DNA of 64,000 bases from Agromyces sp. H66 (GCF_004959775.1 NZ_SJZG01000014.1:1-64000), one strand, 5' to 3'. Shown: positions 52,235 through 61,571, numbered from the stretch's first letter. The notes: generated by a model not told the origin, from the letters alone. Translations and numbers: made by a program.

Positions 52235-53095
52235 TCAGCCCATGCCCGCCTGCCGGCGCCGGAACTCGATCATGCGCGGATCGAGCCGCGGCTTGTCGTC
52301 GGCCAACGCGTGCGAGACGCGATTGGCCGTGGCGCGCACGAGGTCGACGAGCTTCATGGGATCGTCGCGTTCCGTGTAGTACACGACGCCCAGGGCCGTG
52401 TCGACGGTTCCATCGGGGTTGAAGATCGGCGCGGCCACCGAGCCGGCCCGCATCGACAGGAACCGGCTGGCGATGGCGAACCGGTTCCTCCGCACCTCCT
52501 CGAGTCTCGCCCGCAGCGTCGCCGCGTCGCCGATGCCCTCGGACGTGTACCGCCTCAGCGGTTCCTGCAGGTACTCGTCGACGCACGCCTCATCGGCGTG
52601 GGCGAGGAGCACGAGCCCGGTGGCCGCGACGTGCAGCCGGAGCCTGCCCCCGATCCGGCTCTCGCCGGTGACGTTCGGATGCGACCGCAGCACGTCGAGG
52701 TAGACGACGTCGCGGCCGTCGCGCACCGAGAGGTGCACGGTGAGCCCGGTGAGCCGATGCAGGTTGGCCAGATGCGGCAGCGCCCGTTCCCGGAGCCGCA
52801 GGGCCTGGGTCGACGAGGACGCCAGGTCGAGGATCTTCCGGCTCAGTCGGTAGCGCCCGTGGTCATCGAGTTCCAGGCCGCCCCACTCGAGCACCTCCTT
52901 CGCCAGGCGGTGGGTCGTCGTCAGCGACAGGTCGGCGTACCGGCTGATCTCCGACAGCGTCAGGGATCCGCCGCCGCGTGCGAAGGCACCGAGGAGGGCG
53001 AGCACTCGCGCGGCAGCCGTGCGCTTGCCCGGGTCGGGGTCGGAGGTCTCAGCCATGAGTCCCTGCCCATCAGGTTGCGTCTGAATGGTCGCCAT
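52235..53095 (-). CDS. IclR-family regulator 2
   Basis: This 286-residue protein has winged helix LTLSEISRYADLSLTTTHRLAKEVL (residues about 44-68) and effector domain motifs VHLSVRDGRDVVYLDVLRS, LHVAATGLVLLAHADEACV and NRFAIASRFLSMRAGSVAAPIF. Near-parallel to IclR 1, and together they bracket the thioredoxin genes. It lies downstream of the amidohydrolase gene on the same strand, across a 115-bp spacer with a G/T-rich tract. ATG 53095 lacks a strong ribosome site; ATG 53056 is in frame. Confidence 0.9.
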   Translation of the reverse strand: MATIQTQPDGQGLMAETSDPDPGKRTAAARVLALLGAFARGGGSLTLSEISRYADLSLTTTHRLAKEVLEWGGLELDDHGRYRLSRKILDLASSSTQALRLRERALPHLANLHRLTGLTVHLSVRDGRDVVYLDVLRSHPNVTGESRIGGRLRLHVAATGLVLLAHADEACVDEYLQEPLRRYTSEGIGDAATLRARLEEVRRNRFAIASRFLSMRAGSVAAPIFNPDGTVDTALGVVYYTERDDPMKLVDLVRATANRVSHALADDKPRLDPRMIEFRRRQAGMG

Positions 53096-53136
53096 GATCC
53101 AGCTCCTGTCTTCGCTGACAGCGCTTCCGAGTGCCG

Positions 53137-53200
53137 ATGTCGTGTCGTGTCGTGTGGTGGGGGGTCGTGTGGGTGTGGTGCGGAGTGGTGTGGTGAGGGG
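53137..53200. repeat. G/T-rich low-complexity tract
   Basis: About 64 bp built from GTCGT, GTGGT and GGTGT words, with runs of up to six G and almost no C on the plus strand. It lies between the amidohydrolase stop and the IclR 2 start. It could form G-quadruplexes on the plus strand; the RNA of the minus-strand genes would be C/A-rich here. Confidence 0.6.
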
Positions 53201-53209
53201 AGCGAATAC

Positions 53210-54199
53210 CTATGCGGAGAGGGGAGCGAGAGGGGCGGATTCGAGGCTCAGGAACGCGCGCGCGTTCCGGGAGGCGATGTTCTCGTAGTCCTCCGGCGCG
53301 AGGTCGAGTGCCTCGATCGTGTCGGCGAGCCGCGCCGGACGCGGCATCGCCGGGAAGTCCGTGCCGAGCACGACCCGGTCGGAACCGAGGTAGTCGACGA
53401 CGAACCGCAGGCCACGCGGGTCGAAGACCATCGAGTCGTAGAAGAACCGGCGGGCGACGGCGCTCGGCGGCTCGGCCGATCGGGCGTCTTCGGGCTGCTG
53501 CGCCCAGAAGTGGTCGGCGCGCGCCAGCATGAGCGGCAGTCCGCCGGCGGCGTGGCTGAACAGCACATGGTCGAGTGAGCAGGTGTCGGCCATCCCGCCG
53601 AAGGCGAGGGATGTCGCACCCCGCGCGCCCTCGAGGCCCACGCCGATCGACGCGCGCAGCGAGGCGGGCAGGGCGACCTCGTCCATGCGCGGCATCGTGT
53701 GGATGAACACCGAGATGCCGAGGCGGTCGACCTCCTGGAAGAACTCGGTGAAGCGCGGGTCGCCGATCGGCACGCCGTTCACGTGCGACGCGACCTCGAC
53801 GCCGCGCAGGCCCAGGGAGGGAAGGTGCGCGAGCTCCGCCGTGGCGAGCTCCGGGTCCTGCATGGGCACGATGCCCAGGCCATGGATGCGACCCTCGCCG
53901 TCGCGAACGTACCGGGCCATGACCTCGTTGACGTACCGGGCGATCGAGAGGCCGAGCACCGGAGCGACGGCGTAGTTCAGCAGCGGCGGCATCGGCGAGA
54001 CGATCTCCTCGGCGACACCGGCGGCATCCATGGCCTCGATGCGTCGCTCGACGTCGAACCACACGTCCCGCGCACGGAAGTTCGTCGCGCCGAACATGAG
54101 CGTGCGGGCGGTGTCATGGTCGATGGCCTCCATGCGCGGGAAGCCATCCTCTCGGGGGAAGTCCTTCGGGATGATGTGCGCGTGCGCGTCGATGGTCAC
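53210..54199 (-). CDS. Amidohydrolase 2 family protein (ACMSD-like)
   Basis: The 329-residue TIM-barrel metalloenzyme has DAHAHIIPKDFP at the start (metal His 6 and His 8), GLRGVEVASHVNG, VFIHTMPRMDEV (metal His), FSHAAGGLPLMLAR, and the catalytic Asp in VVLGTDFPAMPRP. This set fits amino-carboxymuconate-semialdehyde decarboxylase and gamma-resorcylate decarboxylase relatives, which decarboxylate or hydrate aromatic breakdown products. The GTG at 54199 is chosen because AGGAGG lies 7 nt upstream. It pairs with IclR 2, suggesting an inducible aromatic or heteroaromatic pathway. Confidence 0.88.
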   Translation of the reverse strand: MTIDAHAHIIPKDFPREDGFPRMEAIDHDTARTLMFGATNFRARDVWFDVERRIEAMDAAGVAEEIVSPMPPLLNYAVAPVLGLSIARYVNEVMARYVRDGEGRIHGLGIVPMQDPELATAELAHLPSLGLRGVEVASHVNGVPIGDPRFTEFFQEVDRLGISVFIHTMPRMDEVALPASLRASIGVGLEGARGATSLAFGGMADTCSLDHVLFSHAAGGLPLMLARADHFWAQQPEDARSAEPPSAVARRFFYDSMVFDPRGLRFVVDYLGSDRVVLGTDFPAMPRPARLADTIEALDLAPEDYENIASRNARAFLSLESAPLAPLSA

Positions 54200-54285
54200 G
54201 TGTGCCTCCTGAGCTTTCACTCTCAGGCCACCTGCAACATCCGCGGGGTCGACTTTTCACCCTGCGGAAGGCGAATCCGCAGGCG

Positions 54286-56025
54286 TCAGCGCCCGACGCG
54301 TCCGAAGAGCCCGGCGATCGGCGCGAGCACCATGGGTCTCGCCGCGATCCACGCGGCCGCGATCAGCACGAGCGACCCGACGAACAGCCAGAAGCCGATC
54401 CAGTCGTTCGCGTCACGCGCCGTGTAGATGTGGTTCAGGTTGCGGAGCACGCCGGTGGTCAGCACGAGCGTGACGTGCACGACGATGAAGCCGACGAAGT
54501 ACAGCATCACCGGGAAGTGCACGGCACGTGCCCACTCGACCGGGTAGATGCGGTTGAGGGCCGCGGCGTTCTTCGGCCACAGCCCCGACATGCGCACCCC
54601 GGTCAGCACCGCGAGGGGCGCGGCGATGAAGATGGTCGCGAAGTAGGCGAGCACCTGGAGGCTGTTGTAGTTGACCCAGCCGTTCTCGAGCGGCCAGTCG
54701 AGCGACGCGTACTGCAGGCCCGCCGAGATCGCGTTCGGAACGACCTCCCAGCTCGTGGGCACCACGCGCATCCATTGGCCGGTCGTGAACAGCAGCACCA
54801 CGAACACCACGCCGTTCACGAACCACAGGATGTCGAGCGACTGGTGGAACCAGGCGTTGAGGCTGATCTTGCCCGCACCGCCCTTCGACCAGCGCGGGGT
54901 CCAGTACGCGGCCGGGCGCCGCTCGAGCCGAACCTGCAGGCCCGACCGGATGATCAGCACCATGAGGAAGACGTTGAAGAAGTGCTGCCAGCCGAGCCAT
55001 GCCGGCAGGCCCACGGGGGCACCCTCGGGCAGGTGCGTCTCACCGGGGTAGGTCGCCATGAAGTCCTGCATGAAGTCGAGCCCGATGAACCAGCGGGTGA
55101 GCTGCACCACGATCGTGGCCGCACCGATGATCGCGAGGATTCCGATGACGGATGCCCCGACCCACTGCCTGAGCGTGAAGCGGCCGTACCGCTTCGCCTC
55201 GGTGGCCGCCGGCTCGGGGGCGGGCTGCTTCGCCGGCGGGGTCGGCGCCGGTGCCGGGGCGGCGGGCCTGGGTGCGGGCGCCGGCGTCGGAGCGGCGACC
55301 GCGGCGGCGACCGGCTCGGGCGTGCGCTCGGCCTCGGGCACGGGAGTGCTCGCCGGTGCTTCGGGCACCGCGGCTTCGGGGCGCGGCAGGCCACGGCGAA
55401 CCGTCGGCTGGGCGGGCGTCTCGGCAACGGATGCCGCCGCAGCGGGCTGCTCGGACGGCGCCGGGGCTTCGGCGACCGCGGGCTCGGCGGCGGCCGGGGC
55501 CGACGCGGCCACCGGCGCGACGGCCGTGGTCGGGGGCCATGGCTCTCCCCCGGCGACGCGCGGCAGACCGCGGCGCAGGGTGCGTCCGCCGGTCGCGGCA
55601 GGCGCAGTCGCGGCGGGTGCGGCGACGGAGGGTACGGTTGGCGCGGGTGCGGTCGTCGCTTCGGCGGTCGCAGGCGGATGCTCCGTGGCCGGCGCTGCCG
55701 CGGCATCCGACGCCACTGTCGCAGCGACGGCCGGAACCTCACCGGACTCGGGCCACGGACGCCCGCCGGGCACGCGCGGCAGTCCGCTCCGAATGCGGCG
55801 ACCACTCGACGCAGGAGCGACCACTGGGACCGCGGGAGCCGTCGGCGGCTCGACGCTCGCCGCGACCTCGGGCGCGACGTGAACAGGCGCCTCCATGGCC
55901 GCCTCCATCGGCGCCTCGACTCGCGCCGCGGTCACCTCGACGGGGGCGTCACCCGCCGGCGGCCACGCGTCACCGCCGCGTTCCCGCGGCAGTCCTCTGC
56001 GAAGGGTGCGCCCGTACGTCGCCAC
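54286..56025 (-). CDS. b-type cytochrome with repeat-bearing N-terminus, ETF-linked
   Basis: The protein has 579 residues. Residues about 1-280 are disordered, Pro/Ala-rich, and carry four copies of a motif resembling [11 protein letters not shown]2-GG-x-PWP (at 5-23, 75-93, 147-165 and a shortened one at 208-216), spaced 62-72 residues apart. Residues about 287-575 form six membrane helices of the cytochrome b561/formate-dehydrogenase-gamma type, with His in [31 protein letters not shown] and VVHVTLVL as possible haem ligands. The start lies 3 bp after the etfA stop, so the protein is made with ETF. I infer that it passes ETF electrons to quinone. No Fe-S or flavin domain is visible in it. 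Confidence 0.8.
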   Translation of the reverse strand: MATYGRTLRRGLPRERGGDAWPPAGDAPVEVTAARVEAPMEAAMEAPVHVAPEVAASVEPPTAPAVPVVAPASSGRRIRSGLPRVPGGRPWPESGEVPAVAATVASDAAAAPATEHPPATAEATTAPAPTVPSVAAPAATAPAATGGRTLRRGLPRVAGGEPWPPTTAVAPVAASAPAAAEPAVAEAPAPSEQPAAAASVAETPAQPTVRRGLPRPEAAVPEAPASTPVPEAERTPEPVAAAVAAPTPAPAPRPAAPAPAPTPPAKQPAPEPAATEAKRYGRFTLRQWVGASVIGILAIIGAATIVVQLTRWFIGLDFMQDFMATYPGETHLPEGAPVGLPAWLGWQHFFNVFLMVLIIRSGLQVRLERRPAAYWTPRWSKGGAGKISLNAWFHQSLDILWFVNGVVFVVLLFTTGQWMRVVPTSWEVVPNAISAGLQYASLDWPLENGWVNYNSLQVLAYFATIFIAAPLAVLTGVRMSGLWPKNAAALNRIYPVEWARAVHFPVMLYFVGFIVVHVTLVLTTGVLRNLNHIYTARDANDWIGFWLFVGSLVLIAAAWIAARPMVLAPIAGLFGRVGR

Positions 56026-56028
56026 CGA

Positions 56029-57015
56029 TCACTTCTTCCGCTCGGCGAGCGCGCTGATCAGCTGGGGCACGATGGTGAACACGTCGCCCACGACGCCGAA
56101 GTCGGCGACCTCGAAGATCGGCGCGTCGGGGTCCTTGTTCACCGCGACGATGGTCTTCGCGGTCTGCATGCCGGCGCGATGCTGGATCGCACCCGAGATG
56201 CCGAGCGCGATGTACAGCTGCGGCGACACCGAGACCCCGGTCTGGCCGACCTGGTGGGTCTGCGGAATGTAGCCCGCGTCGACGGCGGCACGCGAGGCCC
56301 CGACCGCCGCGCCGAGCGTGTCGGCGAGCTGCTCGACGAGCGCGAAGTTCTCGGCCGAGCCGAGCCCGCGGCCGCCCGAGACGACCTTCGTCGCACCCTT
56401 GAGCTCGGGCCTCGTCGAGGTCGCCGTGACGGCCTCGAACGAGTCGATCGTGGCGGCCGCCTTGCCCGACGGCGTCGCGTCGAGCGCCTCGAGGGCGACC
56501 GGCTTGGCCTCGGCGCGAGTCTCGACGGCGCCCTCGCGCACGGTCACCACGAGCGGGCCGAACGTCGCCGCCGAGTCGACGTTGTAGGCGCCGCCGTAGA
56601 CCGAGTGGTGGGCGACGACGCCCTCCTCGTCGCGGGAGAGGCCGACGGCGTCGATCGCGAGCGCGGCGTTCGTGCGTGCGGCGAAGCGGCCCGCGACGTC
56701 GCGTCCCTCCATGGAGTTCGAGATGAGCACGGCGTCGGGTGCCACCGTCGCGGCGGCCGCGGCGAGCGCGTCGGCGATCGGCACGGTGAGCTGCGTGGAC
56801 GCGGCGTCGGTCTCGACGGTCAGCACCCGTTCGGCACCGGCGGCGGCGGCCTGCTCGGCGAGCGCCTGCGCCTGGCCGGGCGCGGTCACGGCGAGCGCGA
56901 CCGGGGTGCCGATGAGCGACGCGGCGCCGAGGAGTCCCGCGGCGCTCTTGGCGAGTTCGCCCGTCGGGGTCGCCTCGAGGAGCACGAGGATCGAGTCTGC
57001 TGCGTAGTCGGTCAT
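56029..57015 (-). CDS. etfA: Electron transfer flavoprotein subunit alpha
   Basis: The C-terminal FAD domain of this 328-residue protein carries [12 protein letters not shown] (about residues 218-229), [23 protein letters not shown] (cited as GQTGVSVSP and [12 protein letters not shown]), and [20 protein letters not shown]. It forms a heterodimer with EtfB and collects electrons from acyl-CoA dehydrogenases. It lies 9 bp after etfB and 3 bp before the cytochrome gene. The usual ETF:quinone oxidoreductase gene is not in the window. Confidence 0.95.
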   Translation of the reverse strand: MTDYAADSILVLLEATPTGELAKSAAGLLGAASLIGTPVALAVTAPGQAQALAEQAAAAGAERVLTVETDAASTQLTVPIADALAAAAATVAPDAVLISNSMEGRDVAGRFAARTNAALAIDAVGLSRDEEGVVAHHSVYGGAYNVDSAATFGPLVVTVREGAVETRAEAKPVALEALDATPSGKAAATIDSFEAVTATSTRPELKGATKVVSGGRGLGSAENFALVEQLADTLGAAVGASRAAVDAGYIPQTHQVGQTGVSVSPQLYIALGISGAIQHRAGMQTAKTIVAVNKDPDAPIFEVADFGVVGDVFTIVPQLISALAERKK

Positions 57016-57024
57016 GTCGTCCTC

Positions 57025-57798
57025 TCAGGCCAGGCGGTTCTCGATGAGGAACTCGGCGATCTTCACGCCGGCGTCGCCTTCGTCGGTGATCTTCACGCCG
57101 GCCGAACGCGGCGGCTTCTCGGCGATCGCGGTCATGATGGATGCCGCGGCCGTGAGGTCCTGCGGGTCGATGCCGACGTCGGCGGCGGAGAGGGTCTCGA
57201 ACGGCTTCTTCTTCGCCGCCATGATGCCCTTGAAGTTCGGGAAGCGGGCGTCGGGCAGCGCCTCGGTGATGGAGATCACGGCTGGCAGCTTCGCGCTGAG
57301 CCGCATCGTGCCGTCGTCGGTGTCGCGAGTGCCCGAGACCGAATCGGCGGCGATCTCGACCGACGACAGGGCGGTCAGGTTCGGCACCTCGAGCAGCTCG
57401 GCGAGCATCGCCGGGAGCACCCCACCGCTCCCGTCGGTCGAGAGGTTGCCGGTGACGACGAGGTCGAATCCGGCCGTGCGGATCGCGGCGGCGAGCGTGC
57501 GGGCGGTGAGGCCCAGGTCGGCGCCGGCCAGGCCGGGGTCGGCGACCTGCACGGCGGATGCCGCGCCCATCGCGAGTCCCTTGCGGATCGTCGTCGCGGC
57601 GCGCTCGGGGGCCATCGACATGACCACGACCTCGGCCTCGTTCGCGTCGGCGTACGACAGGGCCACCTCGAGGGCGCGCTCGCCGATCTCGTCGAGCACC
57701 GCCTCGCTGGCGGCGCGATCGGCCAGCCCCGTCTCGAGGTCGAGCTTGCGCTCCCCGTACGTGTCGGGGACCTCCTTCACGAGGACGATGATCTTCAT
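57025..57798 (-). CDS. etfB: Electron transfer flavoprotein subunit beta
   Basis: The 257-residue protein contains MKIIVLVKEVPDTYGERKLD at the start, ADANEAEVVVMSMAPERAATTIRKGLAMG (cited as VVVMSMAPERA and IRKGLAMGAA) and the AMP-binding GNLSTDGSGGVLPAMLAELL. The recognition loop region follows (TRDTDDGTMRLSAKLPAVISI). ATG 57798 starts at the conserved MKI; GGAAAGGA lies upstream. It is first gene of the etfB-etfA-cytochrome unit. Confidence 0.95.
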   Translation of the reverse strand: MKIIVLVKEVPDTYGERKLDLETGLADRAASEAVLDEIGERALEVALSYADANEAEVVVMSMAPERAATTIRKGLAMGAASAVQVADPGLAGADLGLTARTLAAAIRTAGFDLVVTGNLSTDGSGGVLPAMLAELLEVPNLTALSSVEIAADSVSGTRDTDDGTMRLSAKLPAVISITEALPDARFPNFKGIMAAKKKPFETLSAADVGIDPQDLTAAASIMTAIAEKPPRSAGVKITDEGDAGVKIAEFLIENRLA

Positions 57799-57892
57799 CA
57801 GGCTCGCGTCCTTTCCCTCACGCGGCAAGCGGCCCCGCTCGCCGCACCTAGTTAATCATGCTTAACCCAGATCGTGACGTCGAGGGTCGCGC

Positions 57893-59026
57893 TCACCGCG
57901 CCCCGTGCACCAGGTTCCGGCCGACGATCAACCGCATTATCTCGTTGGTGCCCTCGAGGATCTGGTGCACCCTGAGGTCGCGCACCACGCGCTCGATGCC
58001 GTACTCGCGCAGGTAGCCGTAGCCGCCGTGGAGTTGCAGCGCCGAGTTCGCGACGCCGAACGCGGCATCCGTCGCGTACCGCTTCGCCATCGCGCACGCG
58101 GCGACGACGTCGGATGCCCCCTCGTCGAGCTTGTTCGCGGCGCGCTGCAGCAGCGCCCGCGCGGCCTGCAATTCGGTCTCCATGTCGGCGAGCGTGAACA
58201 CGACGGACTGGTTGCTGGCGAGCGGGGCACCGAACGTCTCACGCTCGTGGACATAGCGGATGGCGCGGTCGAGCGTCCACTGCGCGCCGCCGACCGAGCA
58301 GGCGCCGATGTTGATGCGGCCGCCGTTGAGCCCGCGCATGGCGATGCCGAATCCGTCGCCCTCGGCGCCCAGCCGGTTCGCGACCGGCACCCGCACGTCG
58401 TCGAGGATGACCTGCCGGGTGGGCTGGGCGTGCCAGCCCATCTTCTCCTCGTTGCGTCCGAATCCGAGGCCCGGGGTGCCGTCTGGCACGACGATCGCGC
58501 TGATCCCGCGGGCTCCCGGCTCCCCCGTGCGCGCCATGACGATGTAGACGGCGGATGCCCCGGCACCCGACACGAACTGCTTGACGCCGTTGATGACGTA
58601 GTCGTCGCCGTCGCGTCGGGCCGAGGTCGTGATGGCCGTGGCATCCGACCCCGCTCCCGGCTCGGTGAGGCAGTAGCTGCCGAGATCGGTCATCGCGGCC
58701 AGGCCGGGCACCCACCGCCGGCGCTGCTCGTCGTCGCCGAACGTGTCGATCATCCACGCGACCATGTTGTGGATCGAGATGTACGCGGCGATGGTCGTGT
58801 CGCCCTTGGCGAGCTCCTCGAACATCGCCACCGCGTCGAGCCGCGACAGGCCCGACCCGCCGACGTCCTCCCGCACGTAGATGCCGCCGAGGCCCAGCAG
58901 CCCGGCGCGCCGCAGCGTGTCGACGGGGAAGTGATGGTCGGCGTCCCAGCGCTCGGCGTTGGGCGCGAGTTCCGCGGCGGCGAACTCGCGCACCGCATCG
59001 ATGAGGGCGTCGTGCTCTTCGGTCAT
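57893..59026 (-). CDS. Acyl-CoA dehydrogenase (isobutyryl-CoA dehydrogenase-like)
   Basis: This 377-residue FAD enzyme introduces a trans-2,3 double bond into acyl-CoA and hands electrons to ETF. Motifs: CLTEPGAGSDATAI (residues about 121-134), the FAD region HAQPTRQVILDDVRVP, GGRINIGACSVGGAQ (resembling the isobutyryl-CoA/ACAD8 subgroup), LHGGYGYLREY and catalytic Glu in QILEGTNEIMR. Placement about 95 bp upstream of the etf genes supports direct electron delivery, and the nearby thiolase and CoA-transferase genes suggest branched-chain or short-chain acid degradation. Confidence 0.92.
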   Translation of the reverse strand: MTEEHDALIDAVREFAAAELAPNAERWDADHHFPVDTLRRAGLLGLGGIYVREDVGGSGLSRLDAVAMFEELAKGDTTIAAYISIHNMVAWMIDTFGDDEQRRRWVPGLAAMTDLGSYCLTEPGAGSDATAITTSARRDGDDYVINGVKQFVSGAGASAVYIVMARTGEPGARGISAIVVPDGTPGLGFGRNEEKMGWHAQPTRQVILDDVRVPVANRLGAEGDGFGIAMRGLNGGRINIGACSVGGAQWTLDRAIRYVHERETFGAPLASNQSVVFTLADMETELQAARALLQRAANKLDEGASDVVAACAMAKRYATDAAFGVANSALQLHGGYGYLREYGIERVVRDLRVHQILEGTNEIMRLIVGRNLVHGAR

Positions 59027-59153
59027 GGTCCCGTACGGGTCGGTGCCCCGCCGGGTCGGCGAAGCTCGATGCTTCCTTGATACCGGATGTCGCGGCCGGG
59101 GCGACACAGTGGACCGGAGGTTCCGCAGAACGACGCGCCGAGAGCCGCCCGGC

Positions 59154-60992
59154 TCAGGCCGACGACGCGGCCCGTTCCTCGGCGAGCTGGATCGCCCACG
59201 CGGCGTTGACGAGCCCCAGGTGGCTGAACGCCTGCGGGAAGTTGCCGAGCTGCTCCCCCGTGTCGGCATCGACCTCCTCGGCGAGGAGCCCGACGTCGTT
59301 GACGTGCTCGATCGCCCGTTCGAACACCGCCCGGGCCTCCGCCACCCGATCGCTCTGCGCGAGCACCTGGGCGAGCCAGAACGTGCAGAGCAGGAAGCTC
59401 CCCTCGTGTCCCTCGAGACCGTCGATGTCGGAGCCGGTGCGGTATCGGATCACCAGTTCGCGGTCGTCGGTGAGCCGGTCGATGATCGCGTCGACCGTGG
59501 CCTGGATCCGCGGGTCGGTCGCGGGCAGGAAGCCGACGATCGGGAGCATGAGGGCCGAGGCGTCGAGGTCGGGCGAGCCGAACGACTGGGTGAACGCACC
59601 GGCCTCTGCGTTCCAGCCCTCCTCGAGGATCGCGGCGCGGATCAGCTCCGCGGTGCGCTGCCACCCCTCGACCCGGTGCGACGCGTCGAGTCGGTCGGCG
59701 AGTGCGATCGCCCGGTCGAGCGCGACCCAGCACATGAGCTTCGAGTACAGGAAGTGACGCGGTTCGCCGCGGATCTCCCAGATGCCGTTGTCGGGGAGTT
59801 GCCACTGGTCGGATGCCGCATCGGCGAGCGCGATCAGGAACCGCTGCGTCGACGGGGTCAGCGCGGCCAGTTGGCCGCGCAACAGGTAGGCGGCGTCGAG
59901 GAGTTCGCCGTACACGTCGAGTTGGGGCTGATCCCACGCGCCGTTCCCGACGCGCACCGGCGCGCTCCCACGCCAGCCCGACAGGTGCGGGAGGCTCCGC
60001 TCGGTGAGGTCGTGCTCGCCGCCCACGCCGAACATGATCTGCAGGTGCCGCTCCGGCAGCGAGCTCGCGCCCGCCGTCGTCATGAAGTCGAAGAACTCGT
60101 GCGCCTCGTCGGGGCACGCGGCGACCCAGAGCGCCTGCATCGTGAAGCTGGCGTCGCGCACCCAGGAGTAGCGGTAGTCCCAGTTCCGCTCGCCGCCCAC
60201 CACCTCGGGGAGCGAGGTCGTGGCCGCGGCGACGATCGCGCCCGTCGGTTGGTAGCTCAGTGCCTGCAGCACGCGGCCCGAGTGCCGGACCAGATCCTCC
60301 CACGGTCCGCGGTAGGCCTGGTGGATGTCGGACCAGGCCCGCCAGGCATCGATCGTGGCAGCCAGCGCAGCCTCGACCGCCACCTCGGAATACGCCGGCG
60401 GCGCCGCCACGCCGATGCTCGCGAACTGCAGCGCGAACGCCGCGGACTCGCCCGCCTCGAGGGTGAACCGCGCAGTCACGGCGCCGGCCGACACGGTCGC
60501 CGGGAGGGTCGTCGAGAGGGTGAGTCGCGCGGGCCCGCCCCGCACGACGACCCCGCCGGCGACGGCGTCGAACACCGGGACGACGAGCCCGTAGTCCGGC
60601 CGCGGCCGGAAGTCCATCGCCAGATCCACCCGCCCGCTCGTGCAGCGCACCGTCCGGAGCAGGGTGTGCGGCGCCCGCTCGCCGAGCCGATGCGGATCAC
60701 TCGTGGTGCCGACCTCCATCGCCTCCGTGATCTCGAAGACCCCGGTGGCGGTTCGGTACGTGCTTCGGAGCACCATCGTGCCGTCGAGGTATTCGCGGGC
60801 GACCGCGGCATCCGCTCCACTGTCGGGCCGGATCCACCAGTGGCCGCCGCCGTCGTCGAGCAGCGACGCGAACGCCGACTCGCTGTCGAACCGGGGAAAG
60901 CACAACCACGCGACGCAGCCATCGTTCGTCACCACCGCGGCGGAGTGCCGGTCGGAGAGGAGTGCGTGATCGCTGATCGCGAGGGTGCTCAT
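59154..60992 (-). CDS. Glycoside hydrolase family 15 (glucoamylase/trehalase-like)
   Basis: This 612-residue cytoplasmic enzyme has an N-terminal trehalase-like beta domain (ISDHALLSDRHSAAVVTNDG; WLCFPRFDSESAFASLL) and a catalytic (alpha/alpha)6 barrel with NWDYRYSWVRDASFTMQAL (residues about 291-309), NGAWDQPQLDVYGELLDAAY and GSFLLCTFWLAQVL containing catalytic Glu candidates. Relatives include mycobacterial GH15 trehalases, so trehalose or short alpha-glucans are the likely substrate. There is no signal peptide. It stands apart in function from its acyl-CoA neighbours. Confidence 0.9.
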   Translation of the reverse strand: MSTLAISDHALLSDRHSAAVVTNDGCVAWLCFPRFDSESAFASLLDDGGGHWWIRPDSGADAAVAREYLDGTMVLRSTYRTATGVFEITEAMEVGTTSDPHRLGERAPHTLLRTVRCTSGRVDLAMDFRPRPDYGLVVPVFDAVAGGVVVRGGPARLTLSTTLPATVSAGAVTARFTLEAGESAAFALQFASIGVAAPPAYSEVAVEAALAATIDAWRAWSDIHQAYRGPWEDLVRHSGRVLQALSYQPTGAIVAAATTSLPEVVGGERNWDYRYSWVRDASFTMQALWVAACPDEAHEFFDFMTTAGASSLPERHLQIMFGVGGEHDLTERSLPHLSGWRGSAPVRVGNGAWDQPQLDVYGELLDAAYLLRGQLAALTPSTQRFLIALADAASDQWQLPDNGIWEIRGEPRHFLYSKLMCWVALDRAIALADRLDASHRVEGWQRTAELIRAAILEEGWNAEAGAFTQSFGSPDLDASALMLPIVGFLPATDPRIQATVDAIIDRLTDDRELVIRYRTGSDIDGLEGHEGSFLLCTFWLAQVLAQSDRVAEARAVFERAIEHVNDVGLLAEEVDADTGEQLGNFPQAFSHLGLVNAAWAIQLAEERAASSA

Positions 60993-61264
60993 GTCCTGTT
61001 CACGGTACCGATCCTGCAACGACGCCGGAGGTGATGCAGGTCACCGTGGCCGCCGCACGCGGGGCGCAGTCCGCGCGCGGGCACCGTCGGCACGACGTCA
61101 CTCTGCGCGCGGGTCGGGGACGTCCACGTCGCCGCCCCATTGGAGGAAGGTGTTGCTCGTCGTCGTCGTGATGCCGCCGAATGAGCCGGTGCCCATTGCA
61201 TACGCTCCGAGGTGATCCGGTCGGAGGTACAGCTGCACGTCGCTCAACGCGACGCCCATGATCG

Positions 61265-61450
61265 TCATCGGGGTGTCGGTCCCGGGGTTCCAAGCCGGGA
61301 GGCGCGTAGATCTCTCCGAAGCCCCACGCAACCACCTGATGGGCGCGCAGTCTCGCGAGCTGCACGTTCGTAGTAGCGCAGCGTGTGCGCCGTCACCCCG
61401 GTCGCCGCGCTCAGCTGCGCGACCGTGAGACCTGCCACGTCCTTTGCCAT
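61265..61450 (-). pseudogene. MerR-family regulator remnant
   Basis: The first 29 residues are a perfect MerR start (MAKDVAGLTVAQLSAATGVT, then AHTLRYYERA), after which the frame leaves the family: in place of GLIxPxR...GxRxY it reads Arg/Gly-rich sequence and stops at residue 61. The wing, dimerisation helix and effector domain are absent. The promoter is intact (61457-61487). I infer a recent deletion or frameshift. The 61-residue product would lack DNA-binding function. Confidence 0.7.
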
Positions 61451-61456
61451 GTCAGC

Positions 61457-61487
61457 AGGCTAGGAGTTCGACCCCGCTCGAAGTCAA
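61457..61487 (-). promoter_or_regulatory. MerR-type promoter with 19-bp spacer
   Basis: On the minus strand: TTGACT (61487-61482), a 19-bp spacer containing the dyad TTCGA-GCGGGG-TCGAA (its first T in the -35 box region), then TAGCCT (61462-61457), ending 6 nt before the MerR ATG. The overlong 19-bp spacer is the hallmark of MerR-controlled promoters, here apparently autoregulatory and leaderless. Confidence 0.7.
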
Positions 61488-61571
61488 ACGCCATGCGTCG
61501 ACGACCCCAGCGCCTTCCTACTCGAACTCCGAGCCGCGGGCCGAGTCGGACGGCCCGCCGCGCAGGCCGGG

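Larger units (their letters stand above)
60993..61571. other. Decayed region between GH15 and thiolase genes
   Basis: About 580 bp without an intact gene. It contains the start of a MerR gene and, 3' of it on the same strand, a stretch (61297-61098) reading NPGTDTPMTIMGVALSDVQL and onward to SNTFLQWGGDVDVPDPRAE, which looks protein-like but which I do not recognise. A neighbouring frame offers FGEIYAPPG just before it, suggesting a frameshifted remnant. Confidence 0.5.

Noticed and set aside
54202..57855. 1217-residue plus-strand frame opposite the cytochrome and etf genes
   Set aside because: It is a Gly/Arg/Asp-rich antisense shadow; the minus-strand genes have clear domains and ribosome sites.
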